Shown here piece by piece: positions 26,260 through 34,912 of a DNA stretch of 64,000 nucleotides. How positions within the stretch are numbered: the stretch's first letter is position 1; the number at the start of each line of letters is the position of its first letter. A model generated the notes under the pieces. The model was not told the DNA's origin, made no database searches, and worked only from the letters and a program-made list of their open reading frames with translations. The stretch is from assembly GCA_944379995.1 (NCBI GenBank), contig CALWGF010000009.1, positions 1 through 64,000 on the forward strand. The letters run 5' to 3'. The DNA comes from an uncultured Clostridia bacterium. Its GTDB lineage: Bacteria > Bacillota > Clostridia > Lachnospirales > Anaerotignaceae. Both the position numbers and the translations under genes were made by a program.

Positions 26260-27378
26260 TTGAAAGATTATAGACTTGAAAAACTTGCAGATATACTTGT
26301 AAACTATTCAACACAAGTTAAAGAAGGTGATAGGGTAGCAATATCAGGAGAAGAAGTTTCCCTTCCTTTTATAAAAGCTGTTGCAAAGGCTGCTATTAAA
26401 AATGGCGGAATTGTAAAGTATTTTGTTGATATTCCGGAAATAGATGAATGTATAATTAAAGAGGGAAATGAAGCACAGCTTAAAGAACCTAATTTCCGTT
26501 TCGGGGAATGTGCAAAAAGTGATGTTTGGATAAGTGCTTGGGGAAGTGATAATTTAAAAACACTTGCTTCTGCTGATGGTGAACGACTTAAAAAAAGACG
26601 TCTTGGAAATAGTGAAAATCGTAAAATATATAATAAACGTTCGGCAACAGGTGAACTTCGCTGGTGTGGTACACAGTTTCCCGCAAACGGTGATGCTCAA
26701 AGTGCAAATATGAGCCTTGATGAATATGAGGATTTTGTATATAAAGCTGGTTTTATATATGAAAATGACCCTGTGGCTAAATGGAAAGAAATGGAGGAGT
26801 TCCAAGAAAAGTGGGTTAAGTATTTAGACACTAAAAAAGAACTTCATATAATAAGTACAAATACAGATATAAAAGTTAATATTTCAGGTAGAAAGTGGAT
26901 AAACTGTTGCGGTAAAGAAAATTTCCCAGACGGAGAAATATTTACTTCACCAGTTGAAAATGATATAAACGGATATATTACTTTTTCATATCCTGCAATA
27001 CTTAATGGTGATGAATTTGAAAAAGTAAAATTTACTGTTAAAAATGGTAGAATAGAAGAAATTTACTGCGAAAATAAAACTGCTCTTGAAAAACTTATAT
27101 CATATATAGATACTGACAATGGCTCAAGATTTTTCGGAGAAGTTGCAATAGGCACAAACTATGGTATAGACAGATATACAAAAAATATACTTTTTGATGA
27201 AAAAATGGGTGGTACAATGCATATGGCTGTTGGTGCTGCTATGGAAGAAGCTGGCGGTGTAAATCAATCTGCAATACATTGGGATATGATTAACGATATG
27301 ACAAAATGCGGTGAAATTTACGCTGACGGAGAATTGTTTTATAAAAAGGGTAAATTTTTAAATGAAGTGTTAAAATGA
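26260..27378 (+). CDS. M29 family aminopeptidase
   Basis: A 372-residue thermophilic-type (AmpS/AmpT) metallo-aminopeptidase, cytoplasmic, removing N-terminal residues from peptides. TTG 26260 is chosen since AAAAGGA (26244-26250) abuts an in-frame ATG at 26251, too close to use. Typical segments: NYSTQVKEGDRVAISG at the N-terminus, DISGRKW-type strand, and C-terminal metal-site region with FFGEVAIGTN, MGGTMHMAVGAAMEEAGG and SAIHWDMINDM carrying Glu, His and Asp ligands. Divergent from the T-box-proS unit. Confidence 0.88.
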   Translation: MKDYRLEKLADILVNYSTQVKEGDRVAISGEEVSLPFIKAVAKAAIKNGGIVKYFVDIPEIDECIIKEGNEAQLKEPNFRFGECAKSDVWISAWGSDNLKTLASADGERLKKRRLGNSENRKIYNKRSATGELRWCGTQFPANGDAQSANMSLDEYEDFVYKAGFIYENDPVAKWKEMEEFQEKWVKYLDTKKELHIISTNTDIKVNISGRKWINCCGKENFPDGEIFTSPVENDINGYITFSYPAILNGDEFEKVKFTVKNGRIEEIYCENKTALEKLISYIDTDNGSRFFGEVAIGTNYGIDRYTKNILFDEKMGGTMHMAVGAAMEEAGGVNQSAIHWDMINDMTKCGEIYADGELFYKKGKFLNEVLK

Positions 27379-27488
27379 TTTGATTTTAATACAAATTTAT
27401 GGTATTGTAATAAAATAGGTTTTTTATGTAAAGACTAAATTGCTTTTAGTAGCATAAAAATAGAATTTTTTTAGAAGGAGCGATATTA

Positions 27489-28817
27489 ATGGAATATGTT
27501 ACAGGAAGCTGTCAGCCAAAAGATATGGAAGTATCTGACTTAATGCTTTTGGAAGACGGTGCCCAAGCTAAAACTCATGGTATGGTTTACTCCATAAAAG
27601 ATATGGGTGATTTTGGTTTTGTTACTTTAAGAAAAAGAAATGCACTTGTACAATGTGTTTATGAAAAAGAAAACTCAAATTTTGAACTTTCTGATATTAC
27701 AACAGAAGCATCTATTGAGGTTACAGGTACAGTTAAAAAAGATGACAGAGCTCCTAATGGTTTTGAAATACATCTTGTTGACTTAAAAGTACTTTCAATG
27801 CCAAAAGAGCAGACACCTGTAAATCTTTCAAAAAGAAAACTTGGTATGACTCTTGAAACAAAAGTTTCTATGCGTCCTTTAACACTTAGAAATAATCGTG
27901 AAAGAGCTGTATTTAAACTTCAAGAAGGTGTTGTTAAAGGATTTAGAGAATACTTCGAAAAAGAAGGTTATACAGAAATCCGTACACCAAAAATCGTTGC
28001 AAATGGTGCAGAAGGTGGAGCAAATATATTCAAACTTGACTATTTTGGTAAAAAAGCTTATCTTGCACAAAGTCCACAGTTCTATAAACAAACTCTTGTA
28101 GGTGTTTTTGAAAAAGTATTTGAAATTGGACCAGTTTTTAGAGCAGAAAAACATAATACTGCAAGACATCTTAATGAATATATAGGTGTTGATATGGAAA
28201 TGGGCTTCATTGATAGCTTTGTTGATATTATTGAAGCAGAAACAGGTGCTTTAAAACATATGTTTGAAGTACTTAAAAGAGATTATGACAGAGAACTTAA
28301 AATATTAAATATTACTCTTCCTAACATCGACAAAATACCTATGGTAAAATTTAAAGATGTTAAAGAAATGGTTGCCGCTGAATACAACAGAAAAATTAAA
28401 GACCCATATGACCTTGAGCCAGAAGAAGAACAGCTTATTTCAAAACTTTTTGCTGAAAAATATGGTAGTGAATTTGTATTCGTAACACATTACCCTGTTA
28501 AAAAACGTCCTTTCTATGCTATGGACGACCCAGAAGACCCTAAATATACATTAAGTTTTGACCTTCTTTTCAGAGGTATGGAAATTACAACAGGTGGTCA
28601 GAGAATTCACGATTATGATACACAGGTAGCAAAAATGATTAGCAAAGGTCTTGACCCTGCTGATTTCGAAACATACCTTATGATACACAAATATGGTATG
28701 CCACCACATGGCGGTCTTGGTATGGGGCTTGAAAGACTTTGTATGAAACTTATGGACGGTGTAAATGTTCGTGAAGCATCAATGTTCCCAAGAGATATGT
28801 CAAGATTAGTACCTTAA
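27489..28817 (+). CDS. aspS: Aspartyl-tRNA synthetase, archaeal (probably non-discriminating) type
   Basis: A 442-residue class IIb AspRS without the bacterial GAD insertion, so of the archaeal AspRS2 type. N-terminal OB-fold (about 20-110, GDFGFVTLRKRNALVQ) binds the anticodon; catalytic motifs include FKLDYFGKKAYLAQSPQFYKQ, FRAEKHNTARHLNE and the C-terminal GLGMGLERLCMKLM. A Met occupies the place after THG where discriminating archaeal enzymes usually have Trp. With gatCAB next door it most likely mischarges tRNA-Asn with Asp for later amidation. GAAGGAG precedes the ATG. Confidence 0.93.
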   Translation: MEYVTGSCQPKDMEVSDLMLLEDGAQAKTHGMVYSIKDMGDFGFVTLRKRNALVQCVYEKENSNFELSDITTEASIEVTGTVKKDDRAPNGFEIHLVDLKVLSMPKEQTPVNLSKRKLGMTLETKVSMRPLTLRNNRERAVFKLQEGVVKGFREYFEKEGYTEIRTPKIVANGAEGGANIFKLDYFGKKAYLAQSPQFYKQTLVGVFEKVFEIGPVFRAEKHNTARHLNEYIGVDMEMGFIDSFVDIIEAETGALKHMFEVLKRDYDRELKILNITLPNIDKIPMVKFKDVKEMVAAEYNRKIKDPYDLEPEEEQLISKLFAEKYGSEFVFVTHYPVKKRPFYAMDDPEDPKYTLSFDLLFRGMEITTGGQRIHDYDTQVAKMISKGLDPADFETYLMIHKYGMPPHGGLGMGLERLCMKLMDGVNVREASMFPRDMSRLVP

Positions 28818-28854
28818 TTTTTTTAAAAAATATATATAGAGAAGGTGTAAGTAT

Positions 28855-29142
28855 ATGAAAATTACAGATGAAATGATAGATTACATCAGCCAACTTGCCC
28901 GTCTTGAACTTTCCGGAGAAGAAAGAGAAAAGGGTAAAGAGGAAATCGGAAAAATTATAGATTATATGGATACATTAAATACTCTTGATACAACTGATAT
29001 TGAAGCTATGTCACATGCTTTCCCTGTTAAAAATGTATTTAGGGAAGATGTTGTAAAACCTTCTGTTGATAGGGACATTATTACACTTAATGCTCCACAG
29101 AAAAAAGAAGGCTGTTTCAAAGTACCTAAAACAGTTGATTAA
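28855..29142 (+). CDS. gatC: Asp/Glu-tRNA amidotransferase subunit C
   Basis: A 95-residue GatC. The start KITDEMIDYISQLARLELSG and the motif MSHAFPVKNVFREDVV are typical. It stabilises GatA and bridges it to GatB. It is 37 bases after aspS and 14 before gatA in one operon. Confidence 0.95.
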   Translation: MKITDEMIDYISQLARLELSGEEREKGKEEIGKIIDYMDTLNTLDTTDIEAMSHAFPVKNVFREDVVKPSVDRDIITLNAPQKKEGCFKVPKTVD

Positions 29143-29156
29143 AGGAGGAATAAAAA

Positions 29157-30629
29157 ATGGAACTTACAAGTCTTTCTGCCCTTGAATTAGGGAAAAAGAT
29201 TAAATCAGGTGAAGTTGGCGTTGTTGAAGCAACAAAAGCAAGCCTTGAAAATATAGAAAAATATGATAGTACTTACAACTGTTATGTAACAGTATGTAAA
29301 GAAGAAGCATTAAAAAGAGCAGAAGAAGTTCAGAAACTTATTTCTGACGATACACTTACATCACCTCTTGCAGGTGTTCCTGTGGGTGTAAAAGATAATA
29401 TGTGTACAAAAGGTATACAGACATCTTGTGGTTCAAAAATGCTTTCAAATTTCAAACCAACATATACATCAACAGCAGTTCAGAAACTTGAAGATGCTGG
29501 AGCAGTAATACTTGGTAAACTTAATATGGACGAATTTGCTATGGGTAGTACATCAGAAACATCATTCTTTGGTGCTACTAAAAATCCTTGGAATATAGAT
29601 AGAGTTCCTGGAGGAAGTAGCGGTGGTTCAGCAGCAGCAGTTGCAGCAGAAGAAGCATTCTGTACACTTGGTTCTGATACAGGTGGTTCTATAAGACAGC
29701 CGGCAGCATTCTGTGGTGTAACAGGTCTTAAACCAACTTATGGTGCTGTATCAAGATATGGTCTTGTTGCTTATGCATCATCTCTTGACCAAATTGGACC
29801 AATGGGTAAAAATGTTGAAGATGTTGCAGAAGTATTCTCAACAATTATGGGACATGACCCTAAAGATAGTACATCAGTAAAACAAGACGCAAAGAAATTT
29901 GTTCTTGATAATAATATAAAAGGTATGAAAATTGGTATACCTACAAATTACTTTAGAAAAGGTCTTGACCCAGAAGTAAAAGAAAGTATACTTGCATCTG
30001 CAAAAGTTCTTGAAGGAATGGGAGCAGTTGTTGAAGAATTTGAAATGCCTGCTCTTGATTATGCAATACCTGCATATTATATAATTGCATGTGCTGAGGC
30101 AAGTTCAAACCTTTCAAGATATGATGGTATTAAATATGGATATAGTGCAGAAAACTTTGATGGACTTGTTGACCTTTACTTTAAATCAAGAAGCGAAGGC
30201 TTTGGAGAAGAAGTTAAAAGAAGATGTCTTATAGGTGCATTCGTTTTAAGTAGTGGATACTATGATGCATACTATAAAAAAGCACTTCAGGTTAAAGCTG
30301 TTATCAAAAAATCATTTGATGATGCTTTCGAAAAATATGATGTTATTTTAACACCAACTGCACCTACAACAGCACTTAAAATGGGTGAAAACTTAAGTGA
30401 CCCTCTTAAAATGTATTTAGGTGATATATATACTGTATCTGTAAACCTTGCAGGTCTTCCAGGTCTTGTTGTTCCTTGTGGATTTGATAAAGAAGGTCTT
30501 CCAATAGGTATGCAGCTTATAGGAAAACCATTTGGCGAAGATACACTTTTAAATGCAGGTTTTGCTTTCCAAAGCACAACAGATTATCATACAAAGAAAC
30601 CTGTTCTTAAATCAGGAAAGGAGGCATAA
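29157..30629 (+). CDS. gatA: Asp/Glu-tRNA amidotransferase subunit A
   Basis: A 490-residue amidase-signature protein that frees ammonia from Gln for the complex. The Ser-cisSer-Lys triad is carried by PVGVKDNM (Lys about 77), GGSSGGSAAA and GSDTGGSIRQPA (nucleophile Ser). Length is normal. AAAGGAGG precedes the ATG. Four bases separate its stop from the gatB start. Confidence 0.97.
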   Translation: MELTSLSALELGKKIKSGEVGVVEATKASLENIEKYDSTYNCYVTVCKEEALKRAEEVQKLISDDTLTSPLAGVPVGVKDNMCTKGIQTSCGSKMLSNFKPTYTSTAVQKLEDAGAVILGKLNMDEFAMGSTSETSFFGATKNPWNIDRVPGGSSGGSAAAVAAEEAFCTLGSDTGGSIRQPAAFCGVTGLKPTYGAVSRYGLVAYASSLDQIGPMGKNVEDVAEVFSTIMGHDPKDSTSVKQDAKKFVLDNNIKGMKIGIPTNYFRKGLDPEVKESILASAKVLEGMGAVVEEFEMPALDYAIPAYYIIACAEASSNLSRYDGIKYGYSAENFDGLVDLYFKSRSEGFGEEVKRRCLIGAFVLSSGYYDAYYKKALQVKAVIKKSFDDAFEKYDVILTPTAPTTALKMGENLSDPLKMYLGDIYTVSVNLAGLPGLVVPCGFDKEGLPIGMQLIGKPFGEDTLLNAGFAFQSTTDYHTKKPVLKSGKEA

Positions 30630-30633
30630 AACA

Positions 30634-32070
30634 ATGGAATTTGAAACCGTCATGGGTTTGGAAGTCCATGTAGAACTTTCAACTAAAACAAAAATATTCT
30701 GCTCTTGTACAACTGAGTTCGGAGGAGACCCAAATACACACGTATGTGAAGTTTGTACAGGTATGCCGGGAACACTTCCTGTTCTTAATGAGCAGGTTGT
30801 AGAATATGCAATACGTACAGGTCTTGCTACTAACTGTGAAATAACACAGTATAATAAATTTGATAGAAAAAACTATTTTTATCCTGACCTTCCAAAGGCT
30901 TATCAGGTATCACAGCTTTATCTTCCAATATGCCGTAACGGACATATTGATATAGAAGTAAATGGTGTTAAAAAATCAATAGGTATACATGAAATCCATA
31001 TGGAAGAAGACGCAGGAAAACTTATTCACGACCCTTGGGACGATTGTACACTTGTTGACTATAATCGTTGTGGTGTTCCACTTCTTGAAATTGTAAGTGA
31101 ACCAGATTTCAGAAGCGGTGAAGAAGTTATTGCATATCTTACAAAACTTAAACAAATTTTACAGTACATTGATGTTTCTGACTGTAAAATGGAACAAGGT
31201 TCAATGCGTGCTGACGTAAACCTTTCTGTTAGACCTTTCGGACAAGACGAATATGGTACAAGAACAGAAATGAAAAATATCAACTCTTTTAAAGCTATTG
31301 CAAGAGCAATAGAAGGTGAAAGAGCAAGACAGATTGAACTTATTACAGAAGGTAAAAAAGTTGTTCAGGAAACAAGAAGATGGGACGATAATAAAGGTTC
31401 ATCATTTGCTATGCGTTCAAAAGAAAATGCACAGGATTACAGATATTTCCCAGAACCAGACCTTGTACCTATTGAAATAAGTGATGAATGGATTGAAAGA
31501 GTAAGAAAATCTCTTCCAGAACTTCCAACAGAGAAAAAAGAAAGATATATGAAAGAGTATAAACTTCCTGAATATGACGTTGATATTATTACAGGAACAA
31601 AAGCTCTTGTTAAAATATTTGAAGAAGCTAATGCTGTATGTAATAATCCTAAAGAAGTTTCAAACTGGATTATGGTTGAAGTTTTAAGACTTGCTTCTGA
31701 AACAAATACAGACCCTGATGATATTAGCTTTGACCCTAAAAATCTTGGTGTACTTATAAATCTTGTTAAAAATGGTGTTGTAAACAGAAACACAGCAAAA
31801 GAAGAAGTTCTTGCAAAAATGTTTAGTGATAATGTTGAGCCAGAACAGTACATTAAAGATAATAACCTTCAAATGGTAAGTGATGACAGCCTTGTAAGAG
31901 ATATTGTTACATCTGTTATTGCTGCAAATCCAAATTCTATTGAACAGTATAAAGAAGGTAATGAAAAAGTAGTTAAATTCCTTATGGGACAATCTATGAA
32001 ACAGCTTAAAGGAAAAGCAAATCCTGCTGTTGTTACAAAAGTCCTTGAAGAAGAACTTGCTAAACTTTAA
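30634..32070 (+). CDS. gatB: Asp/Glu-tRNA amidotransferase subunit B
   Basis: A 478-residue GatB that phosphorylates and amidates Asp-tRNA-Asn or Glu-tRNA-Gln. ATG 30634 follows AAAGGAGG with correct spacing and gives the usual start MEFETVMGLEVHVELSTKTK. Zinc-type cysteines are in FCSCTTEFGG and HVCEVCTG. The cradle domain extends to about 290 and the helical tail ends with KGKANPAVVTKVLEEEL. Last gene of the aspS-gatCAB operon. Confidence 0.97.
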   Translation: MEFETVMGLEVHVELSTKTKIFCSCTTEFGGDPNTHVCEVCTGMPGTLPVLNEQVVEYAIRTGLATNCEITQYNKFDRKNYFYPDLPKAYQVSQLYLPICRNGHIDIEVNGVKKSIGIHEIHMEEDAGKLIHDPWDDCTLVDYNRCGVPLLEIVSEPDFRSGEEVIAYLTKLKQILQYIDVSDCKMEQGSMRADVNLSVRPFGQDEYGTRTEMKNINSFKAIARAIEGERARQIELITEGKKVVQETRRWDDNKGSSFAMRSKENAQDYRYFPEPDLVPIEISDEWIERVRKSLPELPTEKKERYMKEYKLPEYDVDIITGTKALVKIFEEANAVCNNPKEVSNWIMVEVLRLASETNTDPDDISFDPKNLGVLINLVKNGVVNRNTAKEEVLAKMFSDNVEPEQYIKDNNLQMVSDDSLVRDIVTSVIAANPNSIEQYKEGNEKVVKFLMGQSMKQLKGKANPAVVTKVLEEELAKL

Positions 32071-32078
32071 TATAAAAA

Positions 32079-32108
32079 TGAAAGATGCTCTTTTTAGAGC
32101 ATCTTTCA
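32079..32108 (+). other. Hairpin after gatB
   Basis: A perfect 13-bp stem (32079-32091 / 32096-32108) with a TTTT loop, but not followed by a T-run. It may be a processing or stabilising hairpin or a weak terminator. Confidence 0.6.
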
Positions 32109-32109
32109 T

Positions 32110-32354
32110 ACTGTCAAAAAATCTATTTTCAAAAATTTTAGATACCGCTGAAGGGTAAAGGGAAACAAATAGTTTCCCTTTTTTAATCCGCAAACGGAAT
32201 TGACTTCCGTTGAGGAAAACAGCGGGTTTCAAGGAATTTATGACGATGGAACTCGTCTGTTTATACCTACAGTAAATTCGTCAAAATCTTGATTTTGACG
32301 AGAGTGTGTCGATTTTTTCGACACACTCAAAGGTGTTCTAAAAAGAACACCTTT
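32110..32354. other. Multi-hairpin intergenic block
   Basis: Between gatB and the Cys-rich gene are successive hairpins: 32157-32181 with T-run; 32193-32211; 32279-32300 (perfect 10 bp); 32302-32328 (perfect 11 bp); and the bidirectional terminator 32329-32354. CCGCTG (32145-32150) can pair with CAGCGG (32220-32225), enclosing the first two. No open reading frame fits. It could encode a structured RNA or be a stacked insulation zone between convergent genes. Confidence 0.55.
32329..32354. terminator. Bidirectional terminator upstream of the hairpin block end
   Basis: Perfect 11-bp stem with AAAA loop, followed by seven T on the plus strand and A-run/T-run on the minus strand. It ends the Cys-rich gene on the minus strand. 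Confidence 0.85.
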
Positions 32355-32364
32355 TTTTTATTAC

Positions 32365-33279
32365 TTATTTACAACCGCAGCCACAGCCACAAGAGTCATT
32401 TGAATTATTTGAGTTGTTATTTGTTAATCTTCCTGTGAAGCCTGGTTCAAAAAGGCTCATAGGGAAATCAAGGTTGTTGAAGAAGTCGCAAGGGTCATCT
32501 GTTGTTGATGTACCTTTGCATTCTTCTGGAATACAATATCCTTCTGTTTTTACAACAATATTTACAGGTCTGAAAAGTTTAATTACTGCAAAAAGACCTA
32601 TTGTTACTGATACAGAAACTGGGTATGATGTGTTTGCAGGAAGATTTCTTGAAGAACCACAAGAATTATTATTCCAATCACAACCACAGTCACAACCACA
32701 ATCGCAGCCACAATTACAACCGCAGTTACAATCACAGCAAGAATTTTGACAGAATTTTAATTCAGCAAGAAGGCTTATTCCTTTTCCTTCAACAGATACA
32801 AAAGGTCCGGAAGAAAGAAGGTCATTACTACAATAAAGGTCTGAAGCTACAACAACATCTGCATCATCAGAACCATATAATGTTACTTTTGAATTATAAG
32901 ATGAAGTTGCTTTTGTTGAGCAGATTTCACAGCCGTCAGCAGTTTTAAAAATAAGAGTATAAACAAAATTAAATCTTACTTCTATATCCCAATAACATTT
33001 TTTGAATGGGTTTTCTTTTTTGCTTACAATATTAATTTTTGAAAGAGATAAATCTCTTACTGAAACTGATGCTGCATTTGTAGGTGGTACAATAACCTCA
33101 TTGTCTTTGCAACAGTCATCAAAACAACTGTAAGAATATACTCTTGCAGCTCCTAAATTATGAGGTGTTAAACATTTCTGAATTCTACATTGGTCAAATA
33201 TTTTCTGGGCAATAATACATTCCTCTTTTGATTGACATTTTGAGTCCATACAGTTAGCTCTAAGTTCAAATTTTGACAT
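32365..33279 (-). CDS. Cys-rich protein with CxC ladder, possible spore-coat component
   Basis: A 304-residue protein, not assigned to a named family. The N-terminus is Cys-rich (ANCMDSKCQSKEECIIAQ). Two similar beta-rich halves follow (about 75-175 and 200-270). Between them lies a ladder CDCNCGCNCGCDCGCDCG of alternating Cys and Gly/Asp/Asn, and the C-terminus ends SCGCGCGCK. No signal peptide or membrane helix. Such cross-linkable or metal-binding Cys ladders occur in clostridial spore-coat or exosporium proteins, so a spore role is a reasonable guess; a metal-binding protein is the alternative. AAGGAG precedes the start on the minus strand. Monocistronic. Confidence 0.6.
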   Translation of the reverse strand: MSKFELRANCMDSKCQSKEECIIAQKIFDQCRIQKCLTPHNLGAARVYSYSCFDDCCKDNEVIVPPTNAASVSVRDLSLSKINIVSKKENPFKKCYWDIEVRFNFVYTLIFKTADGCEICSTKATSSYNSKVTLYGSDDADVVVASDLYCSNDLLSSGPFVSVEGKGISLLAELKFCQNSCCDCNCGCNCGCDCGCDCGCDWNNNSCGSSRNLPANTSYPVSVSVTIGLFAVIKLFRPVNIVVKTEGYCIPEECKGTSTTDDPCDFFNNLDFPMSLFEPGFTGRLTNNNSNNSNDSCGCGCGCK

Positions 33280-33361
33280 ATTATAAATCTCCTTAAGGTT
33301 TTATCTTTTGATATATAGTATGCTTAATTTAAAAAAAGGTGAAAAAAATAAGCCGTATGTT

Positions 33362-33841
33362 TTACGGCTTAATATCTTCGTCTTTATCTAATATTGTAAA
33401 TCTTGATGTACCTGTTATAATATCAAATATATAATTTGGAATTGAAAAAACAATTAATAATGCTATAACACAAAGTCCTGAAAGTTTAAACGCACGAACT
33501 CCATTAGTTACGGCATAAGGTATATTTTCCATAATAACACCATAAGCTGCATAATACATATTTGCACCAGGAACAAGAGGAAATATAGGTGGTAATACAT
33601 AAAGCATTACTGGAAGTTTTCTTGACGATGAATATAACTTTGCTATAAATGCTATTGTTGCAGCTCCTAAAAATGTTGCTGTCATTGGGTCACCTGTATT
33701 TATATAATATGCATAATATATACCATAGCCAAAAGCACCTGTTATTCCACAAGCTATAAGCTCATTTTTAGGTGTTTTATATATTATTGCAAAAAAAAGA
33801 CAAGCAAAAAATGAAAAAAAACTTTGTGCTATAATGCTCAT
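33362..33841 (-). CDS. ThrE-type exporter, C-terminal half subunit
   Basis: A 159-residue membrane protein of the YjjB / ThrE_2 type (DUF3815). The ATG at 33841 is preferred because AAAGGAGGC lies directly upstream and it gives a MSIIAQSFFSFFACLFFAI start. Five hydrophobic segments are seen, with VLPPIFPLVPGANMYYA typical of the family. It overlaps the end of the upstream partner gene by four bases and together they form a split threonine/serine exporter-like protein. Confidence 0.85.
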   Translation of the reverse strand: MSIIAQSFFSFFACLFFAIIYKTPKNELIACGITGAFGYGIYYAYYINTGDPMTATFLGAATIAFIAKLYSSSRKLPVMLYVLPPIFPLVPGANMYYAAYGVIMENIPYAVTNGVRAFKLSGLCVIALLIVFSIPNYIFDIITGTSRFTILDKDEDIKP

Positions 33842-34611
33842 AGTATGCCTCCTTTTGTTATTATTGTCCAAAGTTCCACTGAAAAAGCAATTCCTGTTGC
33901 AATGGCGACACCTGTTATAAGTGCTTCTAATGCACGAATACCTCCAGCAATATGTTCACCCTTTAAAATATCATCAACTGCATGAGTAAAAGGAACACCG
34001 GGGGCAATAGCAATAAGTGAACCTATAATTATTTTATCGAGTTGTGTGCCAAATCCATATCTCATAAAAAGGACAGAAGTAAATCCTACTATAAATCCAC
34101 CAAATATATTAACAAGAAATGTTATAACTCCTTTTGAATTTAATGTTTGTACAAATATACCTAAACACATACCTACAAAAAAAGATGTAAAAGCGTCCCA
34201 ATAGTTTCCATTAAACATAACTGTTCTAAAAGCAGCAGCACCACCAAATGCAAGGGTAGTTACAAGAAAACTATATCCTGTTTTTTTGTTTATTGTATCT
34301 AAACGAGCAAGTGCTTCATCAGCTGTTATAATATTATCTTTGAAGTTTTGTATTATTTCTTCAATAAGTGCTATTCTTTCCATATGCATTGATTTTTTTT
34401 GCACATGTTTTACCATTGTAAGAACTCCTGTTGAAGGACTTTCTATTGTAACAACTATACCGGAAGTAGTTACAAAAACCTCATTTTTAATAAAATTTTT
34501 AGTTGAAAGTATATTTTTTATAGCATCTTCTATTCTTGAAGTACTGCAACCGTTTACAAGCATTAATTGACCTGTATTTATTGCAAGCTCCAATACCGAT
34601 TTACTATCCAT
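33838..34611 (-). CDS. ThrE-type exporter, N-terminal half subunit
   Basis: A 257-residue protein of the YjjP / DUF1212 (ThrE N-terminal) family. A soluble region (about 1-110) begins with NTGQLMLVNGCSTSRIED and includes VTIESPSTGVLTMVKHV; about five membrane helices follow, with IAIAPGVPFTHAVDDIL near the end. Substrate (threonine, serine or another small metabolite such as succinate) cannot be inferred. Cotranscribed with the C-half gene. Confidence 0.85.
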   Translation of the reverse strand: MDSKSVLELAINTGQLMLVNGCSTSRIEDAIKNILSTKNFIKNEVFVTTSGIVVTIESPSTGVLTMVKHVQKKSMHMERIALIEEIIQNFKDNIITADEALARLDTINKKTGYSFLVTTLAFGGAAAFRTVMFNGNYWDAFTSFFVGMCLGIFVQTLNSKGVITFLVNIFGGFIVGFTSVLFMRYGFGTQLDKIIIGSLIAIAPGVPFTHAVDDILKGEHIAGGIRALEALITGVAIATGIAFSVELWTIITKGGIL

Positions 34612-34912
34612 ATGTAAAAATTACACCTCTTTATAAATGTTAATCAATAATATCTTTATATAATTATTAACTTTTTCTAAAAAAATGTCAATAATTATCA
34701 TAATTATAATATATTAAACATTTTTTTAGGCAAAATATATTAAAAATAATATTTTATATTGTATTAAGTAAATATATATTAACGAAAATATGATTATTGA
34801 CCATTTTATAATACTAAATCATTTGTATTAAATTTTGAATTGTGCTATACTTGTTTACATCAAAAAGACATTTGATTTTATGTGAAGAATATTTAATATG
34901 GAGGTATGTAAA
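34612..34912. other. Divergent intergenic region with glyA promoter
   Basis: AT-rich, no coding sequence. It contains the glyA promoter (34823-34851) and the promoter zone of the divergent exporter genes. I see no riboswitch (a glycine or THF element would be possible here). Confidence 0.5.
34823..34851 (+). promoter_or_regulatory. Promoter of glyA
   Basis: TTGTAT, 17-base spacer, TATACT, with TG one base upstream of the -10 (extended -10). Confidence 0.55.

Noticed and set aside
34612-34912. Glycine or THF riboswitch in front of glyA
   Set aside because: No conserved aptamer blocks or terminator found; only a plain promoter with a short leader.
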